From Gentiana macrophylla (Eukaryota > Streptophyta > Magnoliopsida > Gentianales > Gentianaceae): a stretch of DNA of 64,000 nucleotides. Made by a program: the position numbers and the translations under genes. The stretch is taken from assembly GCA_026214975.1 (NCBI GenBank), contig CM047805.1:65387383-65451382 (forward strand). Direction: 5' to 3'. A model generated the notes under the pieces. That model had not been told where the DNA came from, did not search any database, and saw only the letters and a list, made by a program, of their open reading frames with translations. Of the stretch, positions 12,952 through 24,157 are shown piece after piece (the stretch's first letter is position 1; every line of letters starts with the position of its first letter).

Positions 12952-14742
12952 TGATCGGGGTCAATCAGGTTATAATATACTTGACCACCATAAACCAATA
13001 CTAGCAAGAGGACTAGGCCCATCGTAGTATAGCTATAGTGAATCATGGTCGATCCCACAGGGAACCAATTGTGGATCATCTTATATACAAACAATTAATT
13101 AAACATGTCAAGGACATAGAGGCGGTCTACGACCAACATAAGACAAGAAAGGTAAAGACACGACTCGACACAATGTAATTAACCTCCCCAATTATAGTCT
13201 TTATCGTTTGGACCTAGATAATTTATATAATAAACTGAACTTATTAACTGTCAATCCGTTTGTATCTATCTTAGATTGGCTACGGGAGTCATCCTCTTTA
13301 ACTTGACTTAGCACCGGTAGGTCACTAGATCACTGTGATATTGTTACGTGACTTCACCTTTTGGTGCCTCCATCTCATATAACTCACACGCTTACGACTC
13401 TAAGGATGCCGATTTTAACCGTACACCTCGTCCAGGCAACATTCCTGTGGTTAGGCGTACTTCCTAAACGATTACTCAAGCTCTCGTCCAACTAGCAATT
13501 ACCAAGTTATAGTCTCATGCTAATCTACGACGTACGTATAATCAGGTGCATGCAATTCCCAAATATAAACCTACCTAGATAACGCTGAACGTCCGAAGAT
13601 CAATTCATAAGCCTACCTAAGAGTTTTATATCGGTATTTCCTTTTTACACGTTTTAATTAAACTAAGCGAGTAACGTAGCCATAGCCATACCTACTGAGA
13701 TAATAAATTCTATTAAGTTAACCTAACCATAAAGACGTGGCTATTTAACGGATAAAGCAGGGCTCGGTCGACCGAATGATAGGGCTCGGTCGACCGAGTG
13801 AACTCATTCGGTCACCCGAATCAATTTCGTCCCCAGATTACATCCCTGAACGTATCTCTCAGCGTTTCATCATACGAGCAGTTAAACGATGGTCGCACGA
13901 GTATTCATATAAACTAACATAGATACGCATTAATTAAATCAAGTAGATTCATGAATAAATACTAAGTGTATGACGTAGGTTATGGGATCCCCATAGACAA
14001 GGTGTCGCCACATCCCTAACGTCATAGCCCAGATCTACATCATCTAGCTATGATTAACTAACTCAAACGATAAAGCATAATTGGGAGGGATTAATTACTT
14101 AAAAGAAAGAAACAGAAAATAAAGGCTTACATATTGCAGCCCTTAAATTGCTGGAAACCCTCAAATTATTCTACATTGTATCAAAGTTGTATTATGAATT
14201 GTAAGATTGAAGAAAGAATGAATGATTCAAGGTATGATTTACAATTTCTCGTAGCTGCTGCTTATATAGGGGTTTCTGCCGACTTATGAAGGATCTAGAA
14301 GGTAAATACGAAAAAATCTGAAAAGTGACCGAGCCGACATACTCGGTCGACCGAATGGATAGGCTCGGTCGACCGAGCCTCCCTCTGCTCGTGTTAAACG
14401 CGCTTTTCGTCTATCTTGTTCCCCACTGCACACTTTCGTGTTGATCTGATTAATCTTTCATTTATCTCTTGATTAATGCTCCGATTTTCTTCCTTATTAT
14501 CTTGAGATTTACGGATTGAATGACATTAATCCTCTCGATTTGTCGTGATCTACAAAATAAACATTTATAGCACAATAAATCGGCCTTTTAATAATAAAAA
14601 CAGCTAAATACCAAATATCATATTATAATCACTTAACATTAAATAATAAATATAAACATGTGATTTAATACGAAATATATATTATTTGGCTCGATTTAAG
14701 GATAATGTTGATGACATTTACGGATATAATTTGACCGTCATC
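12952..14742 (-). repeat. LTR, array copy 3, the outer 5' LTR of the array (1791 bp)
   Basis: This LTR has a primer-binding site downstream, but no polypurine tract upstream. Instead it abuts element B coding sequence at 14743 (tggag, the presumed 5-bp target duplication). It is therefore the outer 5' LTR of the minus-strand array. The partner duplication lies off the left edge. Confidence 0.88.
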
Positions 14743-14871
14743 ATGGAGCTATTCAATTTTAAAGATGGGTCCAGATTTGTGGTCAATGGACATCGTGTGA
14801 AGCATTATCAAGGGCTTCTGCCTGATGCTGAGGAGGAGGTTTTGTACCTCGATGACCCTGTCTTTGAATAA
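14743..14871 (+). pseudogene. Element B pol, C-terminal fragment (Athila-type)
   Basis: The reading frame resumes after the array insertion with residues VELFNFKDGSRFVVNGHRVK and ends ...LDDPVFE at a TAA (14869-14871). It aligns with the C-terminus of element A pol (31530-31656), sharing FVVNGHRVKHY and EEEV. This tail follows the integrase in Athila polyproteins. Everything upstream, including protease, RT, RNase H and the integrase core, is separated from it by the array and lies off the window. It cannot be translated as a functional enzyme from here. Identification is firm because of the match to A and the correctly placed 3' UTR, polypurine tract and LTR that follow. Confidence 0.85.
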
Positions 14872-16289
14872 ACCATCTTGAACTGAGTCGAGCTAGCGAC
14901 TATAAAATTAGAACTACTACCTATAACTATCTTTTTCGTTTTTCTTTTTAACAAAGTAGCATGCGCCTATCACGGTTATTTTCATCTCGCCATGTTCCGA
15001 GTTTAAGTTCGGAATAAACGAGGTTTTTTCCTTGATAGCCGTCATGTGAGTTTTTATCTAGGTTTAAATCCCTTTTGGTCTTGTCCATGGCAGTATAAAG
15101 TAAAGTGGCTTACACTGTTTTTAGATATTTATATCTAATTACTGCCACATTATTTTATAACTTCCATAGACATGGTATTTGACGATTTCGTGGAGTTTGT
15201 TTGCTTATACAGGATGTGTTTGTCTTTCCACGCTGTGCCGATGATTACTCTGATATTGTTCCTTTACTTGGGAGCCGTTCCAGAGCTATGTTTTTTTGCA
15301 CTCTCATTTATTTTTGTCATTGATGACAATGCCATGTTTAAGTGGGGGGCAAGGAACTTAGCTTAGTTATATGTTAGAAATGTAAAGGGCGACGGAATAT
15401 TGAGCCGATTTTTAAAATTTTTATGGATAAATGGCAAGTTGTTTAACTCGTACCCTTAAACTTGTGAAGCTCTTATTTATAGGAAAGGAACCAAGTTGCG
15501 TAAGTACGTGGTCATATTATACTTTTGCGATAAATTGTTAGTAAACTTAAGGATATTCATGCCAACAATTGCAAGTAGTTAGGCATTGTTCAACTACTCA
15601 ACATGTGAATCGCTTAGTACCGCACGCGTTATAATTGAAAGAATTATGTGTACACTGTATAGATAATTATGAGGACCTAATGTCGATATTTGTCGACTGA
15701 TGTATTCTGATCTTCTAGCCAACAAAAGCAGAGTAATAAGCTTGAGACGTACCTGTGTTTGATAATATTAAAACACTGGGCTTGTAGTAAGTTACCAAAG
15801 TAGCCCCGCGCTTGTGGTAATATTCGATGTTATGTTTAATCTAAGATAGGGGGATACTCTATGAAAGTTTTCTTCCTTGAGATTAGTTGTATTCGAAAAA
15901 TATGCAAAATTGAAAATTTTCGAATTTTTAGAGGCTTTGAGTAGTACTCGGTCTCCAAGTCCAAAAACCCTATAGATACGCTCTTGCTTATTGTTCTAGT
16001 GCTTTAACCATTGCGAGGCATAAGAAGTATGAATGCTGATGTTGGTGAATTTTGATATGAAGTCTGCATAAGCTCTAATCTTGCTACATTTATATAAAAC
16101 CAATGCACATGCACACAATCACTTCGATTCATAGCGAGTAGTGAATAATGCTTATCTTATGAGCATGACTGGTATGAGTTGACTCGGGTTTCTTGTGTAA
16201 GTATGAGATGACCAAGGAAAATGTTGTCTTGGGGAATGACTTATTGATGCTTTGTTCGGGACGAAGCAAAGTTTAAGTGGGGGGCATTT
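14872..16289 (+). mobile_element. Element B 3' untranslated region
   Basis: About 1.4 kb without coding potential between the pol stop and the LTR, homologous to 31657-33103 of element A and to the array internals. It holds two polypurine-type tracts: one at about 15339-15350, preceded by a conserved GACAATGCC word, and the true tract at 16275-16286. A frame at 15172-15366 is not conserved as protein between relatives. Confidence 0.8.
16275..16286 (+). other. Polypurine tract, element B
   Basis: AAGTGGGGGGCA, four bases before the LTR start TGATGACGG. Confidence 0.85.
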
Positions 16290-17884
16290 TGATGACGGTT
16301 AAAATATACCTATTTATGTCATCAATTCTAACCTTAAATCGGAGTTAATTATATATATTTCATATTAAATCACGTGTTTATATTTATTATTTAATGATAA
16401 GTGATTATTAATGTGATAATTGGTATTTAGCTATTTTTTATTATAAAAGAGCAATTAATTGTGTGATAAATACTGATTTTGCAGATCATAACAAATCGGG
16501 AAGATAATTATCACGCAATCGAGAAATCTCAAGATAAAAGAGAAGAAAATCGGAGCATTGAAGAAAAGATTAATCAGATCAATTCAAAAGCATGGAGTGG
16601 GGAACAAGTCAGATAAAGCGGAGTGAAAACGCGTAACAAGGGAAGGCTCGGTCGACCGAGCCTAGCCATTCGGTCGACCGAGCGTGTAGGTTCGGTCACC
16701 CGAGCCTAATTTGATAAATGCATGTCAATCTTCTGGATTCTCCCTATGTCGGCTACAACTCCTATATAAACTGCAGCCACGATGCTGAGAAAGACACACC
16801 ACACACCACAAGACAGTTTATACAATTTGAGTTTTTAGTTTTAGTTTTCTTTTCTTTATGTTCGTACATTGTGGATTCATCGGATTCTCCGGTTGGGGAG
16901 CGCATAAAGAGTGGGAGTCACTCTCGTCTTCGAGGGTATGACTATTCAATTATGCAATCTTTATTCGTAGATCTGATGTATGTTATTATAGAGTAGTTTT
17001 TCTTGTATTGATTGCGTGATGTAGATTAATTTACGAACCCATGTGTTTAGGTTAGAAACGTTAAGAAGTAATCATGATTTGTACCAACACAGAACTGTGT
17101 TCGGTCGACCGAGACATGTCATTCGGTCGCCCGAGTGCTGTCATTTGGTTGACCGAGCGTGGTAATGTGTAGGGCAATATTATGATCGGCCGACCACGTC
17201 GATTCTCTACGAATTGGAATTAAAACGAGTAATTAAACCTGATCAACTTAATTATTTGTCATCATAATTTAACATGAAACCCAAAAAGTGATTGTTACTT
17301 AGGATATAGATTGAATCGGCATCTAAGAAGTACGCCTTACCCTAGGAATGTTGCTTAGATGAGGTTACGGTTTATACCGGCATCCCTAGTTTCGTAATTG
17401 TGTCAGAAGTTATATGAGATGGAGGCATTAAAAAGCGAAGTCACGTAATGGAGGCACGATGATTTAGATGGGCTAACCGGAGCTAAATCTACCTTAAGGG
17501 ATGACTCCCGTAGTCATAATAATTTGTCTTTAACGTTTGTTTTATCTCGTTATCATCCTAATTCACATGGGGGAGTTATAATCTACTAGCGTAATCAATA
17601 CAATTTGTTTAGATAATATCAACCGTATTATCCGTGTTTTAGTAGTATTTAGTCTGTCTTTGTGGGCTTTTGTGTCTTGTGGTTGTCACTATTTTATTTA
17701 CTGCATTTAGTTGGTCATAGACCGCCCTTTCGATTCAGTTTTAATAGGATAAAGTTGTGTTTTATTTATGCCGAGTCTCTGTGGTATCGACCTCGACTCT
17801 ATCTAGCTGTACTGCAATTGAACCTACTTCTCTTGCTAGTGTGTTAGTAGGCATCGAGTTAATATTTTAACTTGACCTCAATCA
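16290..17884 (+). repeat. 3' LTR of element B (1595 bp)
   Basis: Starts TGATGACGG and ends CTCAATCA. It is related to but clearly diverged from the array LTR and the element A LTR. TATA-like TATATAAA is at 16763-16770. Palindrome blocks built on TCGGTCGACCGA lie at about 16648-16708 (just before the TATA) and 17099-17160. It is followed by ggtac (17885-17889), the likely target duplication; its partner is off the window. Confidence 0.85.
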
Positions 17885-17929
17885 GGTACCTTATGCAAAA
17901 TATATTGTGCATTTCACACACTTTGTATG

Positions 17930-20840
17930 CTTTAGGCATTTAATGCTTCCAGTGTCTTATAACCTTCAGGCACGCTTCTAGCATCTTATATGTTTCAGGC
18001 ACTATATTCGCTTCAGGCGAATACAACATTTCGAAACATGCTTGCCTCTCTATATTCGCTTCAGGCGATATATTCGCTTTTATGAACCTCGTTCATAAAC
18101 CAAGTGTTTGTATTCATTATCGTATCTCATTATTCAAATGATGATAACATTAACTCATTATCTCAACACTATGAGATTGGAACAAATATGTTTCTCACGC
18201 TCCAAGCGTTGAACATAATTAATATAACAATATACGATTTCAGATTCTTCGGGAATCATTACATTTTCTTCAGGGGTTGTAAGAAGATAACATGAGGGAA
18301 TGAACTCCAGGTTCATTTCTCCACCTCATGTATGTATGACAACTGCATATTATTCGTTCCACACATATATATCAACACTTGTTGGCATATTCTAGCTTTG
18401 ACCTCTTCAAGGGTTTATGATTTCATTACTCAACAGAAGTATGTCATTGCTCTTCCGGAGCTTCATAGAATATATTATTTTCTACTCGAGCATCTTCTAA
18501 CTGTCTAACTCTTCTAGAGTTCTCATAAATAATATAGCCATACCTCTTTTGAGGAATTTTAATTATTGAGCCAATTGGTCTTTAACGCTTATAGCATTAT
18601 TTTCATTAATTTGATACGTATTATTTCATGTCCTACTGGGACTTTTCCTTCTATGTCCTACTGGGACTTTTCCTTCTGGGACAAATATTATCCTTTTAGG
18701 ACAAACTTTTATGCGGCATTTAATCCAACCAAAGCATTTGCAGCCGCTCACTCTTCAAGAGTAATTAAATGCATCTGGTGATAAAATGTGCATTAATATA
18801 ATGTTCTTCCATGAGATTTATAAACTTCAAGTTTACTATCCTCCCCCTAATCTCGGGAAAACATTTCATTATAAGTCATATCTATGTAAGTTTACAATAA
18901 CCCTTTGTGGGATTCAGCATTTCGATGTGATATCCCTATGTGGGATTCTACATGTCAATGTGTATCCATTTATATGAGTATCAACAAACATTACGTGATA
19001 TCGACTCAATCAGGAAGAACTATATTATCTCTTCAAGAGATTTATATCTTTTTAATTCTTCCGATGTCTCAATTTAATATCCACATCAGGGGATATCCGC
19101 ACAATTTACTGTGCTTGAGACTTTGAAAAATGGTAAACAAAATTTATCATTTCTAGATCATCTGCGGGATGACCGTAACATATAGTATTTGTGTCATGAC
19201 ATTGCCTTTACTACAATTTGAAGCTTCATTATTCTCATCCGGATATTTCACCGTATGACAAGTACGCGACTAGTGGCTTTCTATGCCACACCGTGAAAAT
19301 CGATTTTCATTATTCTTCTAGAATTTAATATCGTTTTGTTCCACTTCTGGTGGACAATTCTTCCCCTCCAAGGAGACAAATGTTTGTGATATCCATCAGG
19401 GACATATTGATCGCGATCTAGTTTATGAACTTAGACACGTTTATGAAGTAAAACAAAGGTAAAACTATTACTCGTATGCTATCTATATCCTATTATGAAA
19501 ACTAATGCACAAGTAATATATACTACTGATACTACTGATCAAAGTACTATTTGATCCTTTTTATCTCACGAATCTAGTGACATTCACTTCAGGGAATTGT
19601 CTAAACCAAATAGATCGTGTTTCATGATGATTCTATGATAACCATCTTGTTGAATATAAACCACTTCTTTAAATATTGCTACTACAGGAGCATATTATTA
19701 CAATGATAAATACAATCCTTTTACGAGGATTAAAGAAGTGTCACGATGTTCTTACTAATTTTCTTATCTTTAGACTTCAGGTCATTTGTTGGAACATCAT
19801 TCCATTTCATATGGACTTTGAGTCCGTATTTATTTCTGTGAATCTCATATTCACTTTTAAGAGCATACAAGTGCTTCCGATGAGCTTCTGGTCCATCACT
19901 ATATGCCTTAAATGAATGATCATCTTCGGGTGATCAAATTTTCTAATCAATTTGTCTGCAAGATAAAATGATCTTTTATATTAGACTTAGTCTTCAGGAC
20001 TCAATCTAAGCGATACAAAAGTAAATACATAAATAAATAAATGCATAAATAAATATATATGTATATATTTAATATATAATAAATTATAAAACGAACTTAT
20101 AGTATACCGGGTTCTACTGATGTATCGTTTTCCCTTAGTGTCATCAACTCACTTCTGGTGAAATTTATTATGATGATTTTAAAATCACAGTCTCATCCAT
20201 GTCACGTTCACTACAGGGAAATGACTGACGTGATTCGATACATCTTTAAATATCTGTATACAATATCTAGATTCTATCACGTTCACTTCTGGAAACTGAC
20301 TTGTGTATCTCAACACATCTAGAATATTTAATTATCCATGTTCACTTCTAGGAACAGACATGTCGTATATGACATATCATAAATTTCGAGTTTAGTCACA
20401 TCCACTCCTGAGGATGGACATGTACAACCTGATACATCGTAAATTATATTTACTCAAATTCACTTTCGGGATTGAGCCAATATAATTCGATGTTTCTTTA
20501 ATAATTATAATTTGGTCACGTTCACTTCTGGGAACTGACTCGTGTTATTCGATATATCTCAAATATATAATTTAGCCACATTCACTACTGGGAATGAACC
20601 TATAAAATCTGGTGTAATGTATATATTTCATTAAGTGGTCCTATTCACTTCTAGAAATGGACTCGGGTAATTCGATACACCTTGAAGATTTCATTTCATC
20701 TCATTCACTTCTGGGAATGGATTTGTGTCAACCGACACATCTTAAATATATAGTCTAATCACGTTCACTTCTGGAAACGGATTTATATAATTTGACGCAT
20801 CAAACTAATAGTTTGAACATATTCACTTCAGAAAATGTAA
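17930..20840. repeat. Array of short covarying hairpins with TTC-type loops
   Basis: Dozens of small inverted repeats share a loop (TTCAG, TTCAA, TTCTA, TTCTG, TTCGG, TCCAG or TACTG on the plus strand), but their stems differ and remain paired. Examples: 18005-18023 TATTCGC/GCGAATA; 18081-18097 TATGAAC/GTTCATA; 18243-18257 GATTC/GAATC; 18301-18315 TGAAC/GTTCA; 18449-18461 GCTC/GAGC; 18517-18531 AACTC/GAGTT; 18630-18642 and 18655-18667 GTCC/GGAC; 18750-18762 ACTC/GAGT; 18821-18835 TAAAC/GTTTA; 19027-19041 ATCTC/GAGAT; 19340-19354 TCCAC/GTGGA. Pairing is kept while sequence changes, which suggests selection on, or duplication of, structure. Function unknown. Confidence 0.7.
20140..20840. repeat. 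Degenerate ~60-bp tandem repeat, about 12 units, one hairpin per unit
   Basis: The core TTCACTTCTGG recurs near 20150, 20208, 20281, 20341, 20402, 20459, 20521, 20581, 20646, 20706, 20765 and 20822, a spacing of about 60 bp. Each core is flanked by complementary arms around an 8-base loop: GTTC/GAAC at 20520-20535, CATTC/GAATG at 20702-20719, TGTTC/GAACA at 20339-20356, CATCC/GGATG at 20399-20416. This is the most regular end of the larger hairpin array. No ORF runs through it. Confidence 0.8.
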
Positions 20841-21573
20841 TTGCATCATCCTTTTCAATAATTTATATATTACAATAAATAATAATATCACCGTATGATA
20901 TATTGATTATAATACATAAATTGAATAAAATAAACTTTTACCTCCATAGTTTACCTCAAGGATAGAATATATCACCATTATAAATTATTGACACCGTCGG
21001 TCAATAATAGATATCCATATATCGTATAAGATAGATTATCCAAATGTGTGACAATATATAAATCCAAATAATCGATTAACATCGATATTATATATCCATC
21101 CATAGAATATCTAGATAGAAATCCCGAATAATTGATAGCCGTCGATAAAAGATAATCATCGATTGATGATTAAATCATAGAAATCCAGAATATCCGATAT
21201 ACCGAAATACCATATATCTTAATACGGTAGGTGAGATTTATTGATCCGTCGTTTCTTTCGGTCGGTGCTTCTCAGTGGAACTGCAAACAAATTTCCCACA
21301 TAGTGTTTCCCTTTTTATTGCACCATCTCTGTATGCAAACTTGAGAGAACCATTACAAGAAAGGAGTTCCAAGTGGATTGGAGCTGTGACTGTGAATGAA
21401 TGAATCTCCTCCTTCATGGCATATTTTCTTGTTTTGTGCTCTGTAGCTTTTACGGCCACCAAAATATATTGAAGAATTTATTAGCAGGAGAGCTTGCCGG
21501 AGGAAGAAGATTTCGGCAACGGAGGATTTTACTACACGGCTAACTCAATCGGTAGAGACTCGTGCTGATAACG

Positions 21574-22062
21574 TGTTATAAAATATACATAACTTTCAAG
21601 CAAAGAAAAATAAGTACTACTCAAATAATAGTGAACAGGACATATAATTTGCAAGATGGATCCATTTATTCACTCTCTTTATTACTTTACAAATACACAC
21701 ATATATATAAAAGACTCGGCTCAGCCCCCTTGATCATCTCATGTGATGTTACAGTATTTACCAATGGTCATCACATGATAGGGCGGCTATAGATAGTTGT
21801 ATGAGATAATTATCTAACGTGATACCGTCTAATAAATACATGACATATTACACGTGGTTTGATGGTGTTAATACATTCGTCGATTACACCATATATTAAC
21901 GTCGATATTTATCCACTTTGTCGTATTTGCGTCGAGACTTAGCTATTAAGTAAACTAGCTGCGGGCTAGTATTTTACACGGAGGAGATAGATATTATATC
22001 TAATGGACATCCACATATTACGAGTATATTTATAACAATTCGGTGTTAATTATGTTCAAACA
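21574..22062 (-). repeat. LTR of element G (489 bp, copia-like)
   Basis: On the minus strand it starts TGTTTGAACATAA at 22062 and ends TTTATAACA at 21574. It contains a TATATATA-type box and poly(A)-signal-like AATAAA words in the expected order. It is followed by CGTTATCAGCACGAG, a sequence often seen after plant copia-type LTRs; I do not assign the primer tRNA. Only one LTR of this element is in the window, so the boundaries rest on the terminal dinucleotides and layout. Confidence 0.6.
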
Positions 22063-22459
22063 CTCTTTGAATTTGTTTGCCATTAAATTGCTTTATGTTT
22101 CCAAAAAGGACAGTGATTTAGGCACCGAAATAATATACAGAAATCATCCACACAACACTTTATAACCACACATTTTAACATATAAAAAGAAAACAAAATA
22201 ACACAAAAATTCTGAACCACACAATATATCTTTCGGGGGATGAGTGGTACCAAATTCCGGTGCCTAAATACTTTTCCTTCCAAAAAATACGTTCAACAAA
22301 TAAACAAAGATTTTCAAAGTATTTGTTTCACAATAAATTGTCAAAATAAAGTAACAAATTGTCAAAATAAAGTAACATTACACACATTTATACCCCTTGA
22401 TAATTATAGATGGACAGTTCGCTGTGGAAAGACATAATGAAGTACTAAATTTATGAAAT
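22063..22459. other. Intergenic flank, no gene seen
   Basis: AT-rich DNA between element G and the retroposon target site. It holds a perfect 21-bp tandem duplication (about 22336-22377, unit AAATTGTCAAAATAAAGTAAC). A few short frames on both strands lack any recognisable motif. Confidence 0.5.
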
Positions 22460-22474
22460 AGTCTTTCCATCATT
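22460..22474 (+). other. 15-bp target-site duplication, left copy
   Basis: AGTCTTTCCATCATT here is repeated exactly at 37425-37439, directly after a poly(A) tract. Such a duplication is the mark of L1-type retroposition. The two copies enclose the retroposon, the TIR element and element A. Confidence 0.8.
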
Positions 22475-22496
22475 ATTTTTATAGACCATCAGGGAG
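22475..22496 (+). mobile_element. Probable 5' remnant of the L1-like retroposon
   Basis: Twenty-two bases between the left 15-bp duplication and the left terminus of the TIR element. By position they belong to the retroposon whose main part is 36510-37424. No target duplication of the TIR element is visible at this junction, so the exact boundary is uncertain. Confidence 0.4.
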
Positions 22497-22549
22497 GCAA
22501 AATTAGGATTTTAGTCCTCTAAGTTGGCTTATTTTAGATTTTAATCCTG
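22497..22549 (+). repeat. Left terminus of a long-TIR DNA element, split by element A
   Basis: Starts GCAAAATTAGGATTTTAGTC and continues, after element A, at 34684-34960. The reverse complement is found at 36420-36509 ending AATTTTGC, followed inward by a longer shared arm. Terminal inverted repeats of some 300 bp with no transposase suggest a Mutator-like or similar non-autonomous element. I found no clear target duplication at the outer ends. Confidence 0.65.
22545..22549 (+). other. Target-site duplication of element A (tcctg), left
   Basis: TCCTG immediately precedes the 5' LTR and is repeated at 34684-34688 immediately after the 3' LTR, fixing both ends of element A. Confidence 0.9.
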
Positions 22550-24133
22550 TGATGACGGTTAAATTATACCCGTAAATGTCATCAACGTTGTCCTTAGATC
22601 GAGATTAATAATATATATTTTATATTAAATCACATGTCTATATTGATTATTTAATGTTATGTGATTTATAAGATATAATTTGGTATTTATCTGTTTTTAT
22701 TATTTAAATATGATTTACTGTGCGATATATATTTATTTTATAGATTGCGATGAATCGGAAGATATCTATTATCGGAGGAAGTAAATCTCAAAAGAAATCA
22801 AAGCAAATTCAGAGTGCATTGAAGATAAAAATCGGATCAGCGCGAAAAGAGGAGTAAGGCATGACAAGAGCCAGCGAGCCAATCCGAAGATCAAGGACTC
22901 GCTGGCAGCGACCCCTCAACTCGCTGGGAGCGAGTTCTGCTTTATCTAGAGATCAGCCGGGAGTTATCTCTAATTGTTTTGATATTTTGAAATATATCTT
23001 TAGATTAGCTTAAGCCCCTATAAATAGAGCTGTACGAATTTCATTTGAACCACACTCTAGAATACTTTTAGAAAAATACAATTCACAACATTTGTTTTAT
23101 TTGCAATATATGTTTTCTTTATTGTATGTTCTTTCATTACGGAGTCGTTAGAATCGCCGGTTAGAGATCGTATCAAGGAGTGGGAATCACGCTCGTCTTC
23201 GAGGGTAATGTCACTATATTATGCAATCTTTATTCGTAGATCTAATTTATTTCATGATGGAGTAGTCGTTTGTGTATTGATTTCGTGATGTAGTTAATTA
23301 ACGAATCCATGTTTATGTAGATCTGAGATGTAAAAGACGTTTCACGAGCAAATTTGGTTCAGATCTAAGCTTACTGGCAGCGAGCCTATGTCTCGCTGGC
23401 AGCAAGCAAAATCTGTGATGTTCTTGATTTGTCTGCGAACGGCTTCGACTACGTCAGGTTCTCTGCTTTGTAATTAAAACGAGGAATTAAACCTGATCAA
23501 CTTAATTATTTGTCATCGTAATTTAACATGAGACCCAAAAAGTGATTGTTACTTAGGACAGAGATTGAATCGGTGTCTAAGAAGTACGCCTAACCATAGG
23601 AATGTTGCTTAGATGAGGTTACGGTTTATACCGGCATCCTTAGTTTCGTAATTGTGTCAGAAGTTATATGAGACGGAGACTAAAAATGTGAAGTCACGTA
23701 ACGGAGACACGATGATCTAAATGGCCTACCCGGAGCTAGATCTATTTTAGGGGATGACTCCCGTAGTCAGAATAATTAATCTTAAATGTCTTATTTTGTC
23801 TCGTCGTCAATCTACATAGCATGGGGGAGTAATTACTACTAGCGTTATCAATACCATTTGTTAATCATTTATAAAACCTATAAAAATAAGTGTCTTAGTG
23901 TCATTGTGTCTTTTATTGGTTTTGTGTTTCTAGTGTGTCAATTTTAATTCTACGTTATTTGTTGGTCGTAGACCGCCTTTAATTTGCTTTTAGTTTAATA
24001 AGTCGTATTTCGGTTAAGCCGAGTCTCTGTGGGATCGACCTCGACTCTATCTAACCATACTGCGATTGAACCTAGTTCTCTTGCTAGTGTGTTATTTAGG
24101 TATCGAGTATTTTTATTACTTGACCCGACATCA
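22550..24133 (+). repeat. 5' LTR of element A (1584 bp)
   Basis: TGATGACGG ... CCCGACATCA. TATA box TATAAATA is at 23019-23026. Instead of the SalI-type palindromes of B, the two GC-rich blocks (22873-22935 and 23370-23402) are built on CTCGCTGGCAGCGAG-like words. The block before the TATA and the one downstream occupy the same relative places as in B and the array. Confidence 0.92.
23019..23026 (+). promoter_or_regulatory. TATA box of the element A 5' LTR
   Basis: TATAAATA in a GC-flanked context (CCCC before, GAGC after); the same sequence is at 33571-33578 in the 3' LTR. It probably places the start of the genomic RNA about 30 bases downstream. Confidence 0.6.
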
Positions 24134-24139
24134 AGTTTT

Positions 24140-24157
24140 TGGCGCCGTTGCCGGGGA
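24140..24157 (+). other. Primer-binding site of element A (tRNA-Asp type)
   Basis: TGGCGCCGTTGCCGGGGA, complementary to the 3' end of plant tRNA-Asp, six bases after the LTR end. 24158-24513 is a leader without coding potential. Confidence 0.92.

Larger units (their letters stand above)
17885..21573 (-). mobile_element. Element G internal region (5' part; minus strand), cut by element B
   Basis: On the minus strand this lies downstream of the 489-bp LTR at 21574-22062 and runs left until element B interrupts it. Near the LTR (21240-21573) is a leader beginning CGTTATCAGCACGAG; an open frame at 21238-21462 starts without a convincing ATG and matches nothing I recognise. 20850-21235 is AT-rich with short direct repeats and no gene. 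17930-20840 is the hairpin array described separately. No gag or pol motif is visible, so G is either non-autonomous or its genes lie beyond element B. Confidence 0.55.

Noticed and set aside
17662..17847. 61-codon frame in the B LTR
   Set aside because: Lies wholly inside an LTR, and the equivalent part of related LTRs is not open.
21238..21462. Small gene on the minus strand beside the G LTR
   Set aside because: No ATG at its start, no domain; kept only as leader sequence of element G.
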